This document shows, piece after piece, positions 1 through 7,846 of a stretch of DNA of 64,000 nucleotides. A program made the translations under genes and the position numbers. Source of the DNA: Mycobacterium sp. ITM-2016-00317 (GTDB taxonomy: Bacteria > Actinomycetota > Actinomycetes > Mycobacteriales > Mycobacteriaceae). The notes below the pieces were generated by a model. The model saw only the letters and a program-made list of their open reading frames with translations, did no database searches and had not been told where the DNA came from. Location: positions 2,790,001 through 2,854,000 of the forward strand of contig NZ_CP134399.1 in NCBI RefSeq assembly GCF_002968295.1, given 5' to 3'. The first letter of the stretch is position 1. The number at the start of each line of letters is the position of its first letter.

Positions 1-375
1 GTCGACCAGGCACGAAAGGACGGCTACACCTCGACGGTGTTCGGTCGGCGGCGGTATCTGCCTGAGCTCGACAGTAGTAACCGGCAGGTCCGTGAGGCTG
101 CCGAGCGGGCCGCGTTGAACGCGCCGATCCAGGGCAGTGCCGCCGACATCATCAAGGTCGCGATGATCAACGTCGACCAGGCCATCAAGGACGCCGGGTT
201 GTCGTCGCGGATGCTGCTGCAGGTTCACGACGAGTTGCTGTTCGAGGTGGCCGAGGGCGAGCACGACCGGCTCGACGCGCTGGTGCGGGAGCACATGGGT
301 AACGCCTATCCGCTCGACGTACCGCTGGAGGTCTCGGTCGGCTACGGGCGCAGCTGGGACTCAGCGGCTCACTGA
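1..375 (+). CDS. polA: DNA polymerase I, C-terminal end (partial)
   Basis: The gene enters from the left edge already in frame, so only the last 124 codons are present. The start, the 5'-3' exonuclease domain and most of the polymerase domain lie outside. Two family A polymerase blocks are visible: the helix NAPIQGSAAD near residue 40 and motif C, LQVHDELLFEV, which holds the His-Asp-Glu of the palm active site. The protein ends in the usual short tail after VGYGRSWDSA. DNA polymerase I fills gaps in nucleotide excision repair and removes Okazaki primers. Its position before rpsA and coaE matches M. tuberculosis Rv1629. Identification is secure; nothing can be said about its promoter. Confidence 0.97.
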   Translation, partial: VDQARKDGYTSTVFGRRRYLPELDSSNRQVREAAERAALNAPIQGSAADIIKVAMINVDQAIKDAGLSSRMLLQVHDELLFEVAEGEHDRLDALVREHMGNAYPLDVPLEVSVGYGRSWDSAAH

Positions 376-392
376 GCAGGGCCCGGAGCGAT

Positions 393-412
393 TATGTAGG
401 GTTGCATACATA
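393..412. promoter_or_regulatory. Inverted repeat before the thioesterase gene
   Basis: TATGTA and TACATA form a perfect inverted repeat with an 8-base spacer in the 56-base gap between polA and the GTG at 432. The right arm could double as a -10 element, and GAAAGGA at about 419-425 is a plausible ribosome binding site. This suggests a separately regulated promoter, but no regulator can be named. Confidence 0.35.
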
Positions 413-431
413 GTCGGCGAAAGGACTGCCC

Positions 432-1241
432 GTGCCCGGACATACGTTCGACACAGCGATCGCACTCGACACCACGGAAGTCAAGGGCGTGCTGCGTGGC
501 CACACCTGCCCCGAATGGGCGAACATGGTCGGCCCGTTCGGCGGGGTGACCGCGGCCGCGCTGCTGCGCGCCGTGCAACTTCAGCCCGAGCGGATCGGTG
601 ACCCGGTCGCGTTGACGGTGAACTTCACCGCGCCCGTCCTCGACGGTGCCTTCGACATCGTCGCCAAGGCCGTGCGTACCAATCGCACCAATCAGCACTG
701 GGTGGTCGAGCTGTGGCAGGAAGGCTCGGTCCGGACCAACGCCACCGCGGTGTTCGGCACCCGCCGCGACACCTGGTCGGAGACCGAACGGTCCCGACCG
801 TCGGTGCCCGGCCCCGAGGACATCGCGCCGACCGGCCTGCCCGAGATCGTGGTGTGGGCGGGCAACTACGACATGCGCTACGTCGAGGGTGCCGTGCCCG
901 ATCAGGACAGCGGCCCGACGGAGTCCTCGACCACCACCCTGTGGGCGCGGGACAAGCGGGGCCGCGCACTCGACTTCCCGGCCCTGACCGCGCTCAGCGA
1001 CATCTTCTACCCCCGCGTGTATCTCCGCCGCGGCGGGATGTCACCGGCCGGAACCATCTCGCTGACCACGTATTTCCACGCCGACGGCGACGAACTCGCG
1101 GCCGCAGGCGACGACTTCGCGCTGTGCCGGGCCCGGGCGAACCGGTTCTCGCGCGGCTACTTCGACCAGTCAGCGGAGATCTGGAGTCGGTCGGGCGAGC
1201 TGCTGGCCACCACGCATCAGCTGGTCTATTTCAAGGCCTGA
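432..1241 (+). CDS. Acyl-CoA thioesterase-like double-hotdog protein
   Basis: A 269-residue protein starting at GTG 432, preceded by GAAAGGA. The N-terminal half contains GPFGGVTAAALLRA, the central-helix block of TesB/4HBT-type hotdog enzymes, followed by a strand-rich segment with NFTAPV. The second half (about 150-269) repeats a hotdog-like layout, with TTYFHADGDEL and a C-terminal TTHQLVYFKA that is typical of the last strand. Family members hydrolyse acyl-CoA thioesters in the cytoplasm; the chain-length preference cannot be read here. It follows polA by 56 bases, has its own palindromic promoter candidate and converges on the PrsW-like gene. The family is assigned from pattern, not from a search. 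Confidence 0.8.
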   Translation: MPGHTFDTAIALDTTEVKGVLRGHTCPEWANMVGPFGGVTAAALLRAVQLQPERIGDPVALTVNFTAPVLDGAFDIVAKAVRTNRTNQHWVVELWQEGSVRTNATAVFGTRRDTWSETERSRPSVPGPEDIAPTGLPEIVVWAGNYDMRYVEGAVPDQDSGPTESSTTTLWARDKRGRALDFPALTALSDIFYPRVYLRRGGMSPAGTISLTTYFHADGDELAAAGDDFALCRARANRFSRGYFDQSAEIWSRSGELLATTHQLVYFKA

Positions 1242-1276
1242 GCGTCGGAGCGGCCTCAGGTCCGCGCCGCCGGTCA

Positions 1277-2467
1277 TCAGCGGATCGGTGCCGGTGCGCG
1301 GTAGTGCGCCATCTGCTGAAGCGCGGGTGAACCGGCGCGCGCCGCATGCACGGCGTAGGTGTCCTCGTAGAGCAGCGCCACCGTCCGCTGGTCGGCGAAA
1401 CCGCGGTCGATCCGGTCCCGGACGAACGCCAGCTCCACGACCTGCTGGGCGAACCGCTTGACCGACCGGCCTGCCAAGGGCCCACCGAACCGCGTGGCGG
1501 TCGCCACCGCCTGCTTGCGGGTCCGCATCGAACCCAGCCAGGTCGCCTCGTTCGGGGTGATGACCCCCGCGGCCACCATGCCGGGCAGCTTCTCGGCCAC
1601 GATGCGCTGCTCCCGGCGCCGGCTGCTGACCGCCAGCAGGATCGCCGACCCGAACACCGGCATCATCCAGAACACATAAGTGCCGAAGTACGCGCCGGCG
1701 CCGAGGAGCGAGGAGCCGTTCCACATCGCGTGCAGCACCACCGCCGCGAGATAGCCCAGCAGGATGCACCCGGCCTTGGCAAGCGCGCTGCGCTTCTGCA
1801 GGGCGAACCACACGCCGAGGGCGAACATGGTGGTGAACAGCGAATGCGCGAACGGTCCCATCACCAGTCGAAGCGCGGCGGTGACCAGCGAATCGGCCAG
1901 CGATTCGCCGTTGGCGATGTAGAGGATGTCCTCCAGCCACGCGAAGCCGGCGCTGGCCAGGCCGGCGTAGACCAGGCAGTCGGTCAGCGAGTTCATCTCG
2001 TTGCGGCGCGCCCCGGTCATCATGATCAGCAGAAACACGCCCTTGGCCGCCTCCTCCGTCACCGGCGCGCCGATGACCAGCGTGAACGGGTTGACCCCGG
2101 ATGCGGCCGGGTCGACCGACGGGTTGAGCCACACGTCGAGGAAGATCTGCAGGATCGCGGAGAGGATCACCGCGACCGACGTGCCCCAGATGAACGCGAA
2201 GAGCAGCAACCGCGGCGGTTCGGGCTCCCACCGGTCCAGCCACAGATAGGCCAGCACCACCACGGCCATGGCCATGCTGGACAGCACGAGCCCGATACCG
2301 GTGCCGACCGGGTTGGCCAGGGTCAGCAGGATCACGAGCAACCCGGCCAACGTGCCCAGGGCGATGAGCAGGCCCAACGGCGCCCCGACGGTGCGCACGC
2401 GCCGCGCGAAGGGCGCTCCGAACTGATGGAATCGGTGGGGCCCCCCAGGAGCGCCGGTGTACGACAC
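1277..2467 (-). CDS. PrsW-family intramembrane metalloprotease
   Basis: A 396-residue polytopic protein read from GTG at 2467. Hydrophobic segments at about residues 28-90 and 95-125 are followed by the family motifs in order: APVTEEAAKG (the EExxK motif), GFAWLEDILY (FxxxE), GPFAHSLFT and HAMWNGS. These motifs supply the metal-binding and catalytic residues of PrsW proteases, which cut substrates inside the membrane; in Bacillus the substrate is an anti-sigma factor. About eight membrane segments precede a cytoplasmic C-terminal tail of about 110 residues. No sigma or anti-sigma gene is adjacent, so the substrate is unknown. It diverges from rpsA. Confidence 0.88.
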   Translation of the reverse strand: MSYTGAPGGPHRFHQFGAPFARRVRTVGAPLGLLIALGTLAGLLVILLTLANPVGTGIGLVLSSMAMAVVVLAYLWLDRWEPEPPRLLLFAFIWGTSVAVILSAILQIFLDVWLNPSVDPAASGVNPFTLVIGAPVTEEAAKGVFLLIMMTGARRNEMNSLTDCLVYAGLASAGFAWLEDILYIANGESLADSLVTAALRLVMGPFAHSLFTTMFALGVWFALQKRSALAKAGCILLGYLAAVVLHAMWNGSSLLGAGAYFGTYVFWMMPVFGSAILLAVSSRRREQRIVAEKLPGMVAAGVITPNEATWLGSMRTRKQAVATATRFGGPLAGRSVKRFAQQVVELAFVRDRIDRGFADQRTVALLYEDTYAVHAARAGSPALQQMAHYRAPAPIR

Positions 2468-2618
2468 GTCAGCAGGGTAGCGGGTCGGGGAAGGGGGGTT
2501 TGTCCTGCGTGGACTCAGTCGAGTAGCCTCGACACGTACCTGTGTGTTCGATTCGCGGGTGCCGCCAACAAAACATCACATGTCCCTACGATTAAACCTG
2601 TCCGGAGCAACCCACCAC

Positions 2619-4061
2619 ATGCCAAGTCCCTCCATCACCTCGCCGCAAGTAGCCATCAACGACATTGGCTCGGCCGAGGACTTTCTCGCCGCGATCGACA
2701 AGACCATCAAGTACTTCAACGATGGCGACATCGTCGAAGGCACCATCGTCAAGGTCGACCGTGACGAGGTTCTGCTCGATATCGGTTACAAGACCGAAGG
2801 CGTCATCCCCTCCCGCGAACTCTCCATCAAGCACGACGTCGACCCCAACGAGGTCGTTTCCGTGGGCGATGAGGTGGAGGCCCTTGTCCTCACCAAGGAG
2901 GACAAGGAAGGCCGTCTGATCCTGTCCAAGAAGCGCGCTCAGTACGAGCGTGCCTGGGGCACCATCGAAGAACTCAAGGAGAAGGACGAGGCCGTCAAGG
3001 GCACCGTCATCGAGGTCGTCAAGGGCGGCCTGATCCTCGACATCGGCCTGCGCGGCTTCCTGCCGGCATCGCTGGTGGAGATGCGTCGCGTCCGCGATCT
3101 GCAGCCGTACATCGGCAAGGAGATCGAGGCCAAGATCATCGAGCTCGACAAGAACCGCAACAACGTGGTGCTCTCGCGCCGCGCCTGGCTGGAGCAGACC
3201 CAGTCCGAGGTGCGCAGCGAGTTCCTCAATCAGCTCACCAAGGGCGCCATCCGCAAGGGTGTGGTCTCCTCGATCGTCAACTTCGGCGCCTTCGTCGATC
3301 TCGGCGGCGTCGACGGCCTGGTGCACGTCTCCGAGCTGTCCTGGAAGCACATCGATCACCCGTCCGAGGTGGTTCAGGTGGGCGACGAGGTCACCGTCGA
3401 GGTGCTCGACGTCGACATGGATCGCGAGCGGGTTTCGTTGTCGCTCAAGGCGACTCAGGAAGACCCGTGGCGCCACTTCGCCCGCACCCACGCGATCGGC
3501 CAGATCGTGCCGGGCAAGGTCACCAAGCTGGTTCCGTTCGGCGCGTTCGTCCGCGTCGAGGAGGGCATCGAGGGCCTGGTGCACATCTCGGAGCTCTCCG
3601 AGCGCCACGTCGAGGTTCCGGACCAGGTCGTCCAGGTCGGCGACGACGCGATGGTCAAGGTCATCGACATCGACCTGGAGCGTCGCCGTATCTCGCTGAG
3701 CCTCAAGCAGGCCAACGAGGATTACTCCGACGAGTTCGAGGCCTGGAAGTACGGCATGGCCGACAGCTACGACGACCAGGGCAACTACATCTTCCCCGAG
3801 GGCTTCGACGCCGACACCAACGAGTGGCTCGAAGGCTTCGAGAAGCAGCGTGACGAGTGGGAGGCGCGGTACGCCGAGGCCGAGCGCCGCCACAAGATGC
3901 ACACTGCGCAGATGGAGAAGTTCGCCGCTGCCGAGGCTGCCGAGGCCGCCAAGCCGGTCTCCAACGGATCGTCGCGGTCCGAGGAGTCCAGTGGCGGCGG
4001 ATCGCTGGCCAGCGATGCGCAGCTCGCCGCTCTGCGGGAGAAGCTCGCAGGCAACGCCTGA
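2619..4061 (+). CDS. rpsA: 30S ribosomal protein S1
   Basis: A 480-residue bS1 protein with four S1 RNA-binding domains at about 35-105, 120-190, 205-275 and 290-360. It captures structured mRNA on the 30S subunit. ATG 2619 (MPSPSITSPQ) was chosen because it matches the N-terminus of mycobacterial RpsA; the open frame runs upstream to 2544 but adds 25 residues without family resemblance. The C-terminal 110 residues are charged and low in complexity, ending LAALREKLAGNA as in other mycobacteria. In M. tuberculosis this C-terminus was proposed as a pyrazinoic acid target, a claim that is disputed. A strong terminator hairpin follows. Confidence 0.97.
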   Translation: MPSPSITSPQVAINDIGSAEDFLAAIDKTIKYFNDGDIVEGTIVKVDRDEVLLDIGYKTEGVIPSRELSIKHDVDPNEVVSVGDEVEALVLTKEDKEGRLILSKKRAQYERAWGTIEELKEKDEAVKGTVIEVVKGGLILDIGLRGFLPASLVEMRRVRDLQPYIGKEIEAKIIELDKNRNNVVLSRRAWLEQTQSEVRSEFLNQLTKGAIRKGVVSSIVNFGAFVDLGGVDGLVHVSELSWKHIDHPSEVVQVGDEVTVEVLDVDMDRERVSLSLKATQEDPWRHFARTHAIGQIVPGKVTKLVPFGAFVRVEEGIEGLVHISELSERHVEVPDQVVQVGDDAMVKVIDIDLERRRISLSLKQANEDYSDEFEAWKYGMADSYDDQGNYIFPEGFDADTNEWLEGFEKQRDEWEARYAEAERRHKMHTAQMEKFAAAEAAEAAKPVSNGSSRSEESSGGGSLASDAQLAALREKLAGNA

Positions 4062-4072
4062 CAGTTCTGATC

Positions 4073-4106
4073 GAAGGCCCCGGCTCCCTGTGGAGTCGGG
4101 GCCTTC
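4073..4106 (+). terminator. rpsA terminator hairpin
   Basis: A 15-base-pair stem with a 4-base loop: GAAGGCCCCGGCTCC pairs with GGAGTCGGGGCCTTC, with one G-U pair. It begins 11 bases after the rpsA stop. No U-tract follows, which is common for mycobacterial terminators. Confidence 0.85.
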
Positions 4107-4141
4107 GTCATCTCCGGGGGACACGTGCACATATCGCTTTT

Positions 4142-4156
4142 TGACAATGATTTTCA
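4142..4156. promoter_or_regulatory. Zur-type (Fur-family) operator
   Basis: TGACAATGATTTTCA is a 7-1-7 inverted repeat with one mismatch, the form of Fur-family boxes and close to the AT-rich palindrome recognised by Zur. It overlaps a consensus -35 (TTGACA, 4141-4146). TTGGAT at 4165-4170 would be the -10 with an 18-base spacer, placing transcription start at about the ATG 4178. Zinc-bound Zur here would block polymerase. Zur rather than Fur is inferred from the AztD-like gene downstream. Confidence 0.72.
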
Positions 4157-4177
4157 TTAACGGGTTGGATCGTCGCC

Positions 4178-5404
4178 ATGACGACAACCCGACTGCTTCC
4201 TCTCCTGTCCGTGGCACTGCTCGGCGCGGGATGCGCCACCCCCGCCGGCGCGCCGTCCGCCGACCCGACCGCCGCCGACACCGTCCGGGCGGCACCGACC
4301 GAGCGGGCCACGGCGACGCCGCGACTGGCGCTCAGCTACGACGGCGGAGTCCTTGTCGTCGACGCCGACACCCTGGACCAGGTCGCCGACATCCCGGTGG
4401 AGGGCTTCGTCCGGCTCAACCCCGCAGCCAACGGGCGGCACGTATTCGTCTCGCAGACCGATGGATTCGCCGTGCTCGACATGGGGACCTGGACCGACGC
4501 ACACGGCGACCATGGTCACCACTACACCGCGGAACCGGTGATGACCGACCTCCGCTTCGGAGGTGACCAACCTGGCCACGTCGTCGCCCACGACGGCAAG
4601 GTGACCCTGTTCAGCGACGGCACCGGCGCTGCCGAGGTGGTCGACCCGCACGCACTGCTCGACGGCGTCGCCGTCGCCGAGACCCGGGTCACCACAACAC
4701 CGCACCACGGGGTCGCGGTGGCCCGGGAAGACGGCACCGTCGTGGTGAGCGTCGGCGACGACGACGGCCGGACCGGCCTCCAGATCCTCGACGCCACCGA
4801 CAGCGTGATCGCCGCCGACGACCGGTGCCCCGGACTGCACGGGGAAGCCGCGGCCGCCGCCGGAGTGCTGACCTTCGGCTGCGAGGACGGGCTGCTCATC
4901 GTGCGCGGCAACGACATTCAGAAGGTTGCCAGCCCAGATCCCTACGGGCGCATCGGGAACCAGGCCGGAAGCGATGCCTCGACTGGGGTTCTCGGCGATT
5001 ACAAGACCGATCCCGACGCCGAAATCGAACGGCCACAACGGTTCACCCTCACCGACACGGCGACCGGCACGCTGCGCGTGGTGCCGCTGGGCACCAGTTA
5101 CAGCTTCCGATCGCTGGACCGCGGCGCCGACGGCGAAGCGGTGATCCTGGGCACCGACGGGGCGCTGCACGTCTTCGACCCGGTCAGTGCGCAGCGGATC
5201 GGCCACTTCGGCGCCGTGCCGGCATGGACCGAACCCGACGAATGGCAGTCCCCGATGCCCGATCTGCACGTGCAGGACGACGTGGCCTACGTCAGTGACC
5301 CACGCGCCCGGCGTCTGCTGGCGATCGACCTCGCCGACGGCGCCGTCCTTGCCGAGACCACGCTGGCTCACCCGGCGATCGAGATGACTGGTGTCGAAGG
5401 CTGA
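4178..5404 (+). CDS. aztD: AztD-like zinc metallochaperone lipoprotein
   Basis: A 408-residue exported protein. The N-terminus is a lipoprotein signal ending LLGAGC (lipidated Cys at 19). The rest is a repeated beta-blade pattern typical of a propeller, with cysteines around residues 218 and 234. A His/Asp-rich loop at about 108-117 (DAHGDHGHHY) fits the flexible zinc-capturing loop of AztD, the extracytoplasmic chaperone that hands zinc to the AztC receptor of the AztABC importer. No aztABC genes are nearby, so its partner must lie elsewhere. The gene appears leaderless and sits behind a Zur-type box. The name rests on the fold pattern, the histidine loop and the operator together. Confidence 0.78.
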   Translation: MTTTRLLPLLSVALLGAGCATPAGAPSADPTAADTVRAAPTERATATPRLALSYDGGVLVVDADTLDQVADIPVEGFVRLNPAANGRHVFVSQTDGFAVLDMGTWTDAHGDHGHHYTAEPVMTDLRFGGDQPGHVVAHDGKVTLFSDGTGAAEVVDPHALLDGVAVAETRVTTTPHHGVAVAREDGTVVVSVGDDDGRTGLQILDATDSVIAADDRCPGLHGEAAAAAGVLTFGCEDGLLIVRGNDIQKVASPDPYGRIGNQAGSDASTGVLGDYKTDPDAEIERPQRFTLTDTATGTLRVVPLGTSYSFRSLDRGADGEAVILGTDGALHVFDPVSAQRIGHFGAVPAWTEPDEWQSPMPDLHVQDDVAYVSDPRARRLLAIDLADGAVLAETTLAHPAIEMTGVEG

Positions 5405-5429
5405 GCCTGCGGCCTGACACACTGGGGCG

Positions 5430-6650
5430 GTGCTGCGCATTGGGTTGACCGGAGGAATCGGGGCAGGCAAATCGACGGTGTCGTCGACGTTCAGTGAACT
5501 CGGCGGCATCGTCGTCGACGGCGACGTGATCGCCCGCGAGGTCGTCGAGCCGGGCACGCCAGGCCTGGCCGCCCTCGTCGAGGCCTTCGGCGAGGAGATC
5601 CTGCTGCCCGACGGCGCTTTGAACCGGCCCGCTCTGGCCGCGATCGCGTTCAGTGACGAGGCGAAGCGGGCCACACTCAACGGCATCGTGCATCCGCTTG
5701 TGGGGCAACGGCGTTCGGAACTGATCGAGAGCGCCAAGGAGGCCGGGGGAAATCCCGTCGTCATCGAGGACATCCCGCTGCTCGTCGAATCGCAGATGGC
5801 GCCGATGTTCCCGCTGGTGATCATCGTGCACGCCGACGAGGACCTGCGGGTGCGGCGGCTCATCGAGTACCGCAGTTTCTCCGAGGAGGATGCCAGGGCC
5901 CGCATCGCGGCCCAGGCGAGCGAGGCGCAGCGCCGCGCCGTGGCCGACGTGTGGCTGGACAACTCGGGCAGCGCGGGGGAGCTCGTGGAGAAGGCCCGCG
6001 CGCTGTGGCACGAGCGCATCCAGCCGTTCGCCCACAACCTCGCGGCGGGCTCCCCGGCATCGGCGGCACCCCAACTGGTTCCGGCCGATCCGCAGTGGCC
6101 GGCGCAGGCGGAGCGGATCCTGGCCCGGCTGCGGACCGCCTGCGGGCACCGGGCGGTGCGGGTCGACCACATCGGTTCGACCGCGGTGCCGGGACTGGAC
6201 GCCAAGGACGTCATCGACGTCCAGGTCACCGTCCCGTCGCTGGAGGTCGCCGACGAACTCGCCGACGCGTTGCACGGGGCCGGCTACGTGCGCACCGCGG
6301 TCACCTCCGACGTCGGTAAGCCCGACGGACGCAGCACCGTGGCCGAGTTCGACCACTCCGGCAGCGCCGACCTGTGGCACAAGAGGCTGTACTGCTCGGC
6401 GGACCCGGGACGTCCCACCAACGTGCACGTGCGGGTGCAGGGCTGGCCCAATCAGCAGTTCGCGCTGCTGTTCGTGGACTGGGTGACCGCCAACCCCGCC
6501 GTGCAGGCCGAGTACCTGGCGCTCAAGCGCCACGTCGCCGCGCAACAGCCGGCAACGACGGGCGCCTACGCCGAGGCCAAGGAGCCGTGGTTCCTCGACA
6601 ACTACCGCCGGGCCTGGGAGTGGGCGGACGCGACGGGCTGGCGACCCTAG
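5430..6650 (+). CDS. coaE: Dephospho-CoA kinase with C-terminal GrpB/UPF0157 domain
   Basis: A 406-residue fusion starting at GTG 5430. Residues 1-200 are dephospho-CoA kinase, the last step of coenzyme A synthesis: P-loop GLTGGIGAGKST at 4-15, DGDVIARE, and the lid region HPLVGQRR. Residues 215-406 form a GrpB/UPF0157 domain of nucleotidyltransferase fold, with VDHIGSTAVPGLDAKDVIDVQV as its core. Mycobacterial CoaE (Rv1631) has the same two-domain form, and its C-terminal domain has been reported to help folding of the kinase. The stop codon overlaps the stop of the convergent secreted-protein gene. Confidence 0.96.
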   Translation: MLRIGLTGGIGAGKSTVSSTFSELGGIVVDGDVIAREVVEPGTPGLAALVEAFGEEILLPDGALNRPALAAIAFSDEAKRATLNGIVHPLVGQRRSELIESAKEAGGNPVVIEDIPLLVESQMAPMFPLVIIVHADEDLRVRRLIEYRSFSEEDARARIAAQASEAQRRAVADVWLDNSGSAGELVEKARALWHERIQPFAHNLAAGSPASAAPQLVPADPQWPAQAERILARLRTACGHRAVRVDHIGSTAVPGLDAKDVIDVQVTVPSLEVADELADALHGAGYVRTAVTSDVGKPDGRSTVAEFDHSGSADLWHKRLYCSADPGRPTNVHVRVQGWPNQQFALLFVDWVTANPAVQAEYLALKRHVAAQQPATTGAYAEAKEPWFLDNYRRAWEWADATGWRP

Positions 6651-7171
6651 GGCGCGTCCGACTCCGGCTGCGGCACCGCCGGTGCCGCGGTGTCGATCGG
6701 CAGGTTCAGCGGGGCCCCGCACTGCAGCACGCCGTAGAGCGGGTCGTCCTTGGGCCGGAACAACCGCGGGGCGATGAACTGGTCGGCCTTCGCGACGATC
6801 TGGTCGTCGACCAGGATCTCGCAGTGCAGGTTCGACCCGTACGGCCATTCGATGGAAAGCTCCATGCCGGCCTGCGCGGGGTCGGCGAGCACCGCGTTGA
6901 TCTCGAAGGTCTGACCCGGCAGCAGCGTGGGCTGCGCGCTGTTGACGTTCTCGTCGTCCATCCGGTAGGCCACCACCGCTCCCCGTGAGGTGCCGTCGGC
7001 ACGCGCACGGTAGAGCACGTTGTGCAGGATCTCGGGCTCAGCGGGCGCCGGCGCGACCTCGGTACCGGGACCGGGCGGCTGAGCCGAGGCGACCGGGGCG
7101 GCCAGCAGGGCGACCGACAGCGTGGCTGCGGCGGCCGTCGCAGCGGTCCGCATGCGCTTGGCGGGAACCAT
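6647..7171 (-). CDS. Secreted protein of unknown function
   Basis: I do not recognise a named family. From ATG 7171 the protein has 174 residues: a signal peptide (KRMRTAATA, then a hydrophobic core, cleavage near ASAQPP), a Pro-rich linker, and a domain of about 120 residues with one visible Cys pair (LHCEIL and VLQCGAP). Start 7171 is preferred over an upstream in-frame ATG at 7234 because it yields a clean signal peptide. On the coding strand TAGTCT lies 8 bases before it, a leaderless-type -10 (complement of 7180-7185). The gene ends tail to tail with coaE, sharing four bases. Its place in the cell envelope is inferred from the signal peptide. Confidence 0.75.
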   Translation of the reverse strand: MVPAKRMRTAATAAAATLSVALLAAPVASAQPPGPGTEVAPAPAEPEILHNVLYRARADGTSRGAVVAYRMDDENVNSAQPTLLPGQTFEINAVLADPAQAGMELSIEWPYGSNLHCEILVDDQIVAKADQFIAPRLFRPKDDPLYGVLQCGAPLNLPIDTAAPAVPQPESDAP

Positions 7172-7257
7172 GGATCCAGAGACTACCGTCCGCCGTTGAC
7201 CGGACACGTGCACAGTCGTTGCCATCAGGATCAAGATCGCCGGTCTGCAGCAAACCG

Positions 7258-7776
7258 TTACACGCCGCGCCAGGTGAGCGGCATCCCAGCCTCCGACAGC
7301 CAGGCGCCCAGGTCATAGCCGTGCCGGGCGAGCGCTTCGACGGTGGTCAGCGCGGTGCACACGGCGCGCTCGGCCGCTTCCGGGGTCAGTAGTCCCTCGC
7401 CGAGGGCGGCGACCAGTTCGTCGACATCGGTCACCTGCACGTCGCGGCCGGTGCGCAGGACGAGATCGACGTAGTGGTCCGTGCCCTCCCAGCGGGTGCT
7501 GCCCGCCCGGTACTCGCCGATGTCGAGGTAGAAGTCCTGGTCACGCTCGTAGCCGGGGTTGAAGTGGAACACCGTCGCCCGCAGGTTCAGTGCGGGCAGC
7601 AGCCACGACTCCAGGTAGTGGAACTGCGCCCGCCCGGGCGCGGGCCGGGCCATGTACAGACCCCACGGCCGGACGGTGTACACGTCGACGGCCCGGACGA
7701 TGCCCTTGGGATCGGTGTTGGTGCCGGCGTTCGAGGTCGAAGATCTCGTACTTGGGAGGATGGATGCAACCAGCAT
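7258..7776 (-). CDS. DUF402-family protein, N-terminus apparently frameshifted
   Basis: The open frame from ATG 7776 gives 172 residues. From TNTDPKG onward it is a DUF402 protein ([34 protein letters not shown]), the family of Rv1632c. Some characterised DUF402 enzymes are nucleoside phosphatases. The first 18 residues of this frame do not look like the family. The neighbouring frame instead reads [13 protein letters not shown] just before TNTD, which looks like the true N-terminus, so one extra base probably lies near 7723-7734. The restored frame has only ATC available just before HPPK (7763-7765), so the true start is unresolved. The gene diverges from uvrB. Confidence 0.82.
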   Translation of the reverse strand: MLVASILPSTRSSTSNAGTNTDPKGIVRAVDVYTVRPWGLYMARPAPGRAQFHYLESWLLPALNLRATVFHFNPGYERDQDFYLDIGEYRAGSTRWEGTDHYVDLVLRTGRDVQVTDVDELVAALGEGLLTPEAAERAVCTALTTVEALARHGYDLGAWLSEAGMPLTWRGV

Positions 7777-7817
7777 AAATGCAGGCCGGCGGCGGTGCCG
7801 CGCTGTGGGAACAGAAC

Positions 7818-7840
7818 CTGTCGGTGTCAGGTTCTACCCT
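7818..7840 (+). promoter_or_regulatory. PafBC-type (RecA-independent DNA damage) promoter of uvrB
   Basis: CTGTCGGTG (7818-7826), exactly 8 bases, then TACCCT (7835-7840). This fits the mycobacterial RecA-NDp consensus TTGTCRGTG-N8-TANNNT bound by PafBC. The -10 ends 6 bases before ATG 7847, so the transcript would be leaderless. No LexA palindrome is visible here. Confidence 0.8.
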
Positions 7841-7846
7841 GGTGAG

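Noticed and set aside
2592..4295. Long minus-strand open frame of 567 codons across rpsA
   Set aside because: It is a shadow of the GC-rich rpsA frame; its translation is repetitive Leu/Asp/Val sequence without family features.
7652..7846. Extended N-terminus of UvrB from an upstream in-frame codon
   Set aside because: It would read through the PafBC-type promoter and the start of the divergent gene; MAFATEHPV is the conserved start.
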